Origin: Artocarpus heterophyllus
Taxonomy: Eukaryota; Streptophyta; Magnoliopsida; Rosales; Moraceae
Length of the DNA stretch: 64,000 nucleotides
NCBI GenBank assembly: GCA_025403435.1
Contig: CM046343.1
Span: 25,389,126 to 25,453,125, forward strand
Direction of reading: 5' to 3'
A program made the translations under genes and the position numbers. The notes beneath the pieces were generated by a model. The model saw only the letters and a program-made list of their open reading frames with translations. It did not search any database and was not told the DNA's origin. Shown here in pieces: positions 61,214 through 64,000 of this stretch. Every line of letters starts with the position of its first letter. Positions within the stretch are counted from its first letter, which is position 1.

Positions 61214-61859
61214 ATGTCTACCTCCCAGTCCACGAAGAAAATAAAGAATGTCTGTGTCTTTTGTAGTTCCAGCCTTGGAAAAGATAAAGCTTATTTTGAA
61301 GCTGCAAATCACTTAGGGCAAGTCCTAGCACGCAGGAAGATTAACATAATCTATGGGGGTGGTAGTATAAAAATGATGGAAAATATGGCGCTAGCAGCTA
61401 GGTCTGGTGACGCTACAGTTGTAGAAATTTGGCCTCATATTCCAGCTGAAGGAAACCTTTATAAGGAAGCCATAGGTAAGGGAAAAGGAGTCAGGAGCAT
61501 CCCTAGAAATTTTAAAGACATAATCTATAATTCTGATGCTTTTATAGCATTACCTGGTGGTCTAGGTACTCTTGAGGAAATATTCGTAGTCGCTTGTGGG
61601 CAATTGTTGGGCTTTTATACCTTTGGGACTGCTGAATGTAAATGGTTTTTATGACGGTCTTTTGAAATTTCTAGATTACGCTGTGGAAGAAAACATCACT
61701 ACAGAATCGGAGAGACAAATCTTTGTTACTGCTTCAACAGCTGAGGAATTGATAGATAAAATGCAAATTATACATCCAGAATCTGACACTGCAACATCCA
61801 AGCTTGAATGGGAAAGGGAAAGCCGGGAGCGGCCAATTGATTTGAATCTCCATCTGTAA
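61214..61859 (+). pseudogene. LOG-type cytokinin riboside 5'-monophosphate phosphoribohydrolase, intronless, one frameshift
   Basis: ATG 61214. Family blocks: VCVFCSSSLGKDKAYFEAA at the start, IIYGGGS (46-51) and PGGLGTLEE (114-122), the nucleotide-binding PGGxGTxxE motif of LOG proteins. LOG releases ribose 5-phosphate from cytokinin nucleotides, giving active cytokinin in one step. Host LOG genes have several introns, whereas this copy has none, as expected of a copy made from mRNA. The first frame stops at 61652-61654 after 146 codons. The GLLNVNGFYDGLLKFLD block and a KLEWE end lie in the next frame, to TAA at 61857-61859, so one indel near 61615-61625 separates them. The usual GLMG after GGGS reads IKMM, and the HxRK segment before ADAF is replaced by IPRNFK, so a catalytic arginine may be lost or shifted. 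Confidence 0.8.
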
Positions 61860-62806
61860 TCTTTTGGTTTTATCTATGGCATGTAGGCATGTGTGTCCGT
61901 ATTTCGTGTGTTACGAATAACCGTTTATCTTGTATTCTGTGTTTCTTGTGGTACGTCGTTATTCAATCTTTTAGATTCATTGAGCCTAATGCCAGGATGG
62001 CTGGATACGGAGTACTTGATGCTCTCGAAACGCATCCTACTTAAGGTCTGATCTTTTGTTTATCGATGTTTTTGTATTCTCTAAGCATGCATAATATGGA
62101 TAGCTGGTATACGGAGTGCCTTGTACTCTCAAAACGTATCCATATCATGTTTGTAATGTGTAATACTCTGTCAATATTATGTGGAAGTACCAAAGTCAGT
62201 TATGGGGATATTCCATATGAAATATGAGTATATTATTTGGGTTGACTGCTTGTGTCATGAGGATAGCTGTTTAATGAAAAATATGTCGGGTTTGTCTACA
62301 ACTCTGAGATTCCGTTTAATATCTCTATGAATAAGTTTAATGTATGGTTTTGAATAGAAGTGCTTGTGATATATGTTTTAAGATTATGTTTTAGTTTATT
62401 AGTTGAGGTATGAAATCAAATATATTTGACTTTTCCTTACTCAAAAAGGAAAAGGAACCTAAAGATGAAGTATATAAAACTTCTCTGGCAATCTCCTTAA
62501 ATGTGATTGTAAATCACAGTCCATGGACAATGAATGACTGGAATCATGGTATGGTCAATATATATGTCTGATCAGATTCCTAGACCATTATACGGTGTTA
62601 TAAGTTGAAACTTGTTAGAAATACTCTCATTGAGGGATTTAGAATTTAGAGTAAGATTTATTATGCAAGTAACCAAGTGGAGATACGATGACTTGAATTT
62701 GGAGGACAAACAACATTAACGGTTTTGACTCGGAATTGGAATCATAATGGAATCAAAATTTTTATTAGTATTGCTAGAATTGAAATTTCGAGGACGAAAT
62801 TTCTTT
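61860..62806 (+). other. Right internal non-coding part
   Basis: After the LOG-like gene. It contains a duplicated hairpin motif (61995-62141, listed separately) and AT-rich DNA. The last 120 bases before the polypurine tract are the typical retrotransposon 3' internal region. Confidence 0.5.
61995..62141 (+). repeat. Two copies of a hairpin-forming motif
   Basis: Copies at 62001-62037 and 62104-62141 share GCTGG-ATACGGAGT, CTTG, CTCTC-AAACG and ATCC. Each can form a stem: GGAT/ATCC with GAG/CTC in copy 1, ATACG/CGTAT with GAGT/ACTC in copy 2. Several differences between copies keep or extend pairing. Confidence 0.65.
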
Positions 62807-62820
62807 AAGGGGGGTAGAGC
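62807..62820 (+). other. Polypurine tract
   Basis: AAGGGGGGTAGAGC immediately before the TG of the 3' LTR. Confidence 0.85.
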
Positions 62821-64000
62821 TGTGACATCCGTTATTCTCCTAACGGGTATTAAGGTAGTTAAATTAATTTTTAGTGTATAAAAAAAATTGCTTCATTTAA
62901 ATTTATTTTACAATATTAATTTTTATCTATTTTTAAATTTTCTAAAATTCTCTTATATTTATTTAGTATGTTTACTAAAAAGCCTTAGAACTTCTAATAA
63001 ATCTCAAAAATGTTATATTGGCATTATGTGTGTTAAAGTCTCTAGATGAGACATAAGGATATCTTTTCCAACTACTCTTGACCCTCATTTTCTATATTTC
63101 TTCCGTGACATGCTTCAACATGTCTCCTCCATAATTGCTTATATCACTTCTCTTCAAAGACTTCATCTTTTCTTCCTTTCTCTTCCACAGTTTCCACACT
63201 CTTCTTCTCATTTCTTTGCTGAAGCAAAATACTTAGAGAACTTCTTCAAGGCAGCCATAAAAATCAGCCACCATCACCTCCATTTGAGCAAGAATTTCAG
63301 TCATACCGAAGTAAAGGACCCTGTTTTGAAGCCATTTCAAGCTTCCAACTAACCATAATCCGAGGTTAGAATCTTATGAACAAATTTAGTTTTTCATTTA
63401 TAAATTTTCTTTTATACTAAAGGATTATTCAAATTTGCGTCCTTAAACCTAAGTATATGTTTGTTGCTATTTTGGAGCATATGTATAAAGTCTAAGTGTA
63501 TATGCCCTAGACAAAAAATTTATATTGTAAACTTTGTAATACCTCTATGGGCAATGGCTATTTCTTGAAATTCTGGGATTAAATTAAAATGAATTTTATG
63601 AATTGGTTTGCATATTTGAAAAGTAGCATCCTAAGCTTTCTAACGAGCTATCATAAACCTAAATCGGAGTTGTATGTTATTTTCTAAGAATTATTCAATT
63701 TTTGGATTGGAAACTAGTAAATCTGCCAGTTTGTTATGGCATACCAGCTGCTAACCTGAACCAAGAACGCATCTTTGCTCACCACCTAATTCTTTAATGT
63801 CTTGCAACCTTTCCAATATTATCCTAAGTGATTGATGAATCTTATTAGGGACTAAAACATATAGATTACTTGTTCACATTTTATATTGTGTTAAGACAAA
63901 AATTGTTTACTGTGGTATTCAAAAGAGATTTACATAAAAGCTTTAATGGCATACTAGTAAGATAGGTTTACACATGATTTATTTATGAATGTAGTTGTAT
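62821..64000 (+). repeat. 3' LTR of the cargo-bearing element (first 1180 bp)
   Basis: Starts TGTGACATCC and matches 56114-57294 to the window edge. About half of the LTR lies beyond the window. Confidence 0.9.

Larger units (their letters stand above)
56114..64000 (+). mobile_element. Young LTR retrotransposon without gag-pol, carrying foreign genes (right end outside window)
   Basis: A 2355-bp 5' LTR (56114-58468, TGTGAC...TTACA), a perfect TGGTATCAGAGC primer site at 58476-58487, a polypurine tract AAGGGGGGTAGAGC at 62807-62820 and the start of the 3' LTR at 62821. The two LTRs align over the visible 1180 bp with about 15 substitutions and one A-run length change (about 1.3%). The GACGAAATTTC-rich approach to the polypurine tract is typical of Ty3/gypsy chromoviruses. 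The internal 4352 bp contains no gag, protease, RT or integrase motif. It contains two foreign-looking genes instead. It would depend on another element's proteins for movement. The second LTR's end and the target duplication are outside the window. Confidence 0.88.

Noticed and set aside
1..64000. CRISPR arrays, rRNA genes, operons
   Set aside because: No regularly spaced repeats with unique spacers, no rRNA sequence, and every host gene is a separate spliced plant gene.

Overview
The window is nuclear DNA from a flowering plant, most likely a eudicot. The host genes have GT-AG introns, are separated by AT-rich intergenic DNA, and match known plant proteins exon by exon. The intergenic DNA is full of LTR retrotransposons, a solo LTR, small DNA transposons (MITEs) and SINE/LINE debris. 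No prokaryotic feature, CRISPR array, rRNA or tRNA gene was seen.

Layout. Bases 181-10854 are a complete Ty3/gypsy element of the Tat type on the minus strand. It has 622-bp LTRs and one long gag-pro-RT-RNH-aRNH-INT frame, broken by eight stops and one frameshift. It also carries a spliced gene on the opposite strand (1177-3719) with its own TATA box and poly(A) signal. Then come five host genes and one broken one: AP-2 complex subunit mu (11773-17206, +, 13 exons, 438 aa), the arginine-pathway enzyme N-acetyl-gamma-glutamyl-phosphate reductase (20579-24477, +, 13 coding exons, 393 aa), an unrecognised two-exon gene (28146-30845, +, 162 aa), a broken LEA group 1 gene (32306-31693, -), the plastid ferredoxin FdC2 (42626-45480, +, 6 exons, 186 aa) and an LSD1-like three-zinc-finger gene of the LOL1 type (52516-50401, -, 5 coding exons, 146 aa). 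From memory, the LEA, FdC2 and LOL1 genes are neighbours in Arabidopsis too (At1g32560-At1g32550-At1g32540), so this is probably conserved microsynteny stretched by transposons. A 3.0-kb solo LTR with a perfect 5-bp target duplication (34824-37837) lies between the LEA and FdC2 genes.

The most unusual object is at the right end. A young LTR retrotransposon begins at 56114 (LTR 56114-58468, tRNA-Met primer site at 58476, polypurine tract at 62807, second LTR from 62821, cut off by the window edge). Its 4.35-kb interior has no gag or pol. It holds two foreign genes: an intact 173-aa ORF resembling the cysteine-rich nucleic-acid-binding proteins of carlavirus-like plant RNA viruses, and an intronless LOG-type (LONELY GUY, cytokinin-activating phosphoribohydrolase) gene with one frameshift and altered active-site surroundings. 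The cargo also has promoter-like motifs, direct repeats and a pair of repeated hairpins. The combination of LTR ends, a virus-like finger protein and a cytokinin-activation gene is the main candidate for something undescribed.

Coordinates and exon joins were derived by hand from splice consensus, reading-frame continuity and remembered protein families. No database search was run.
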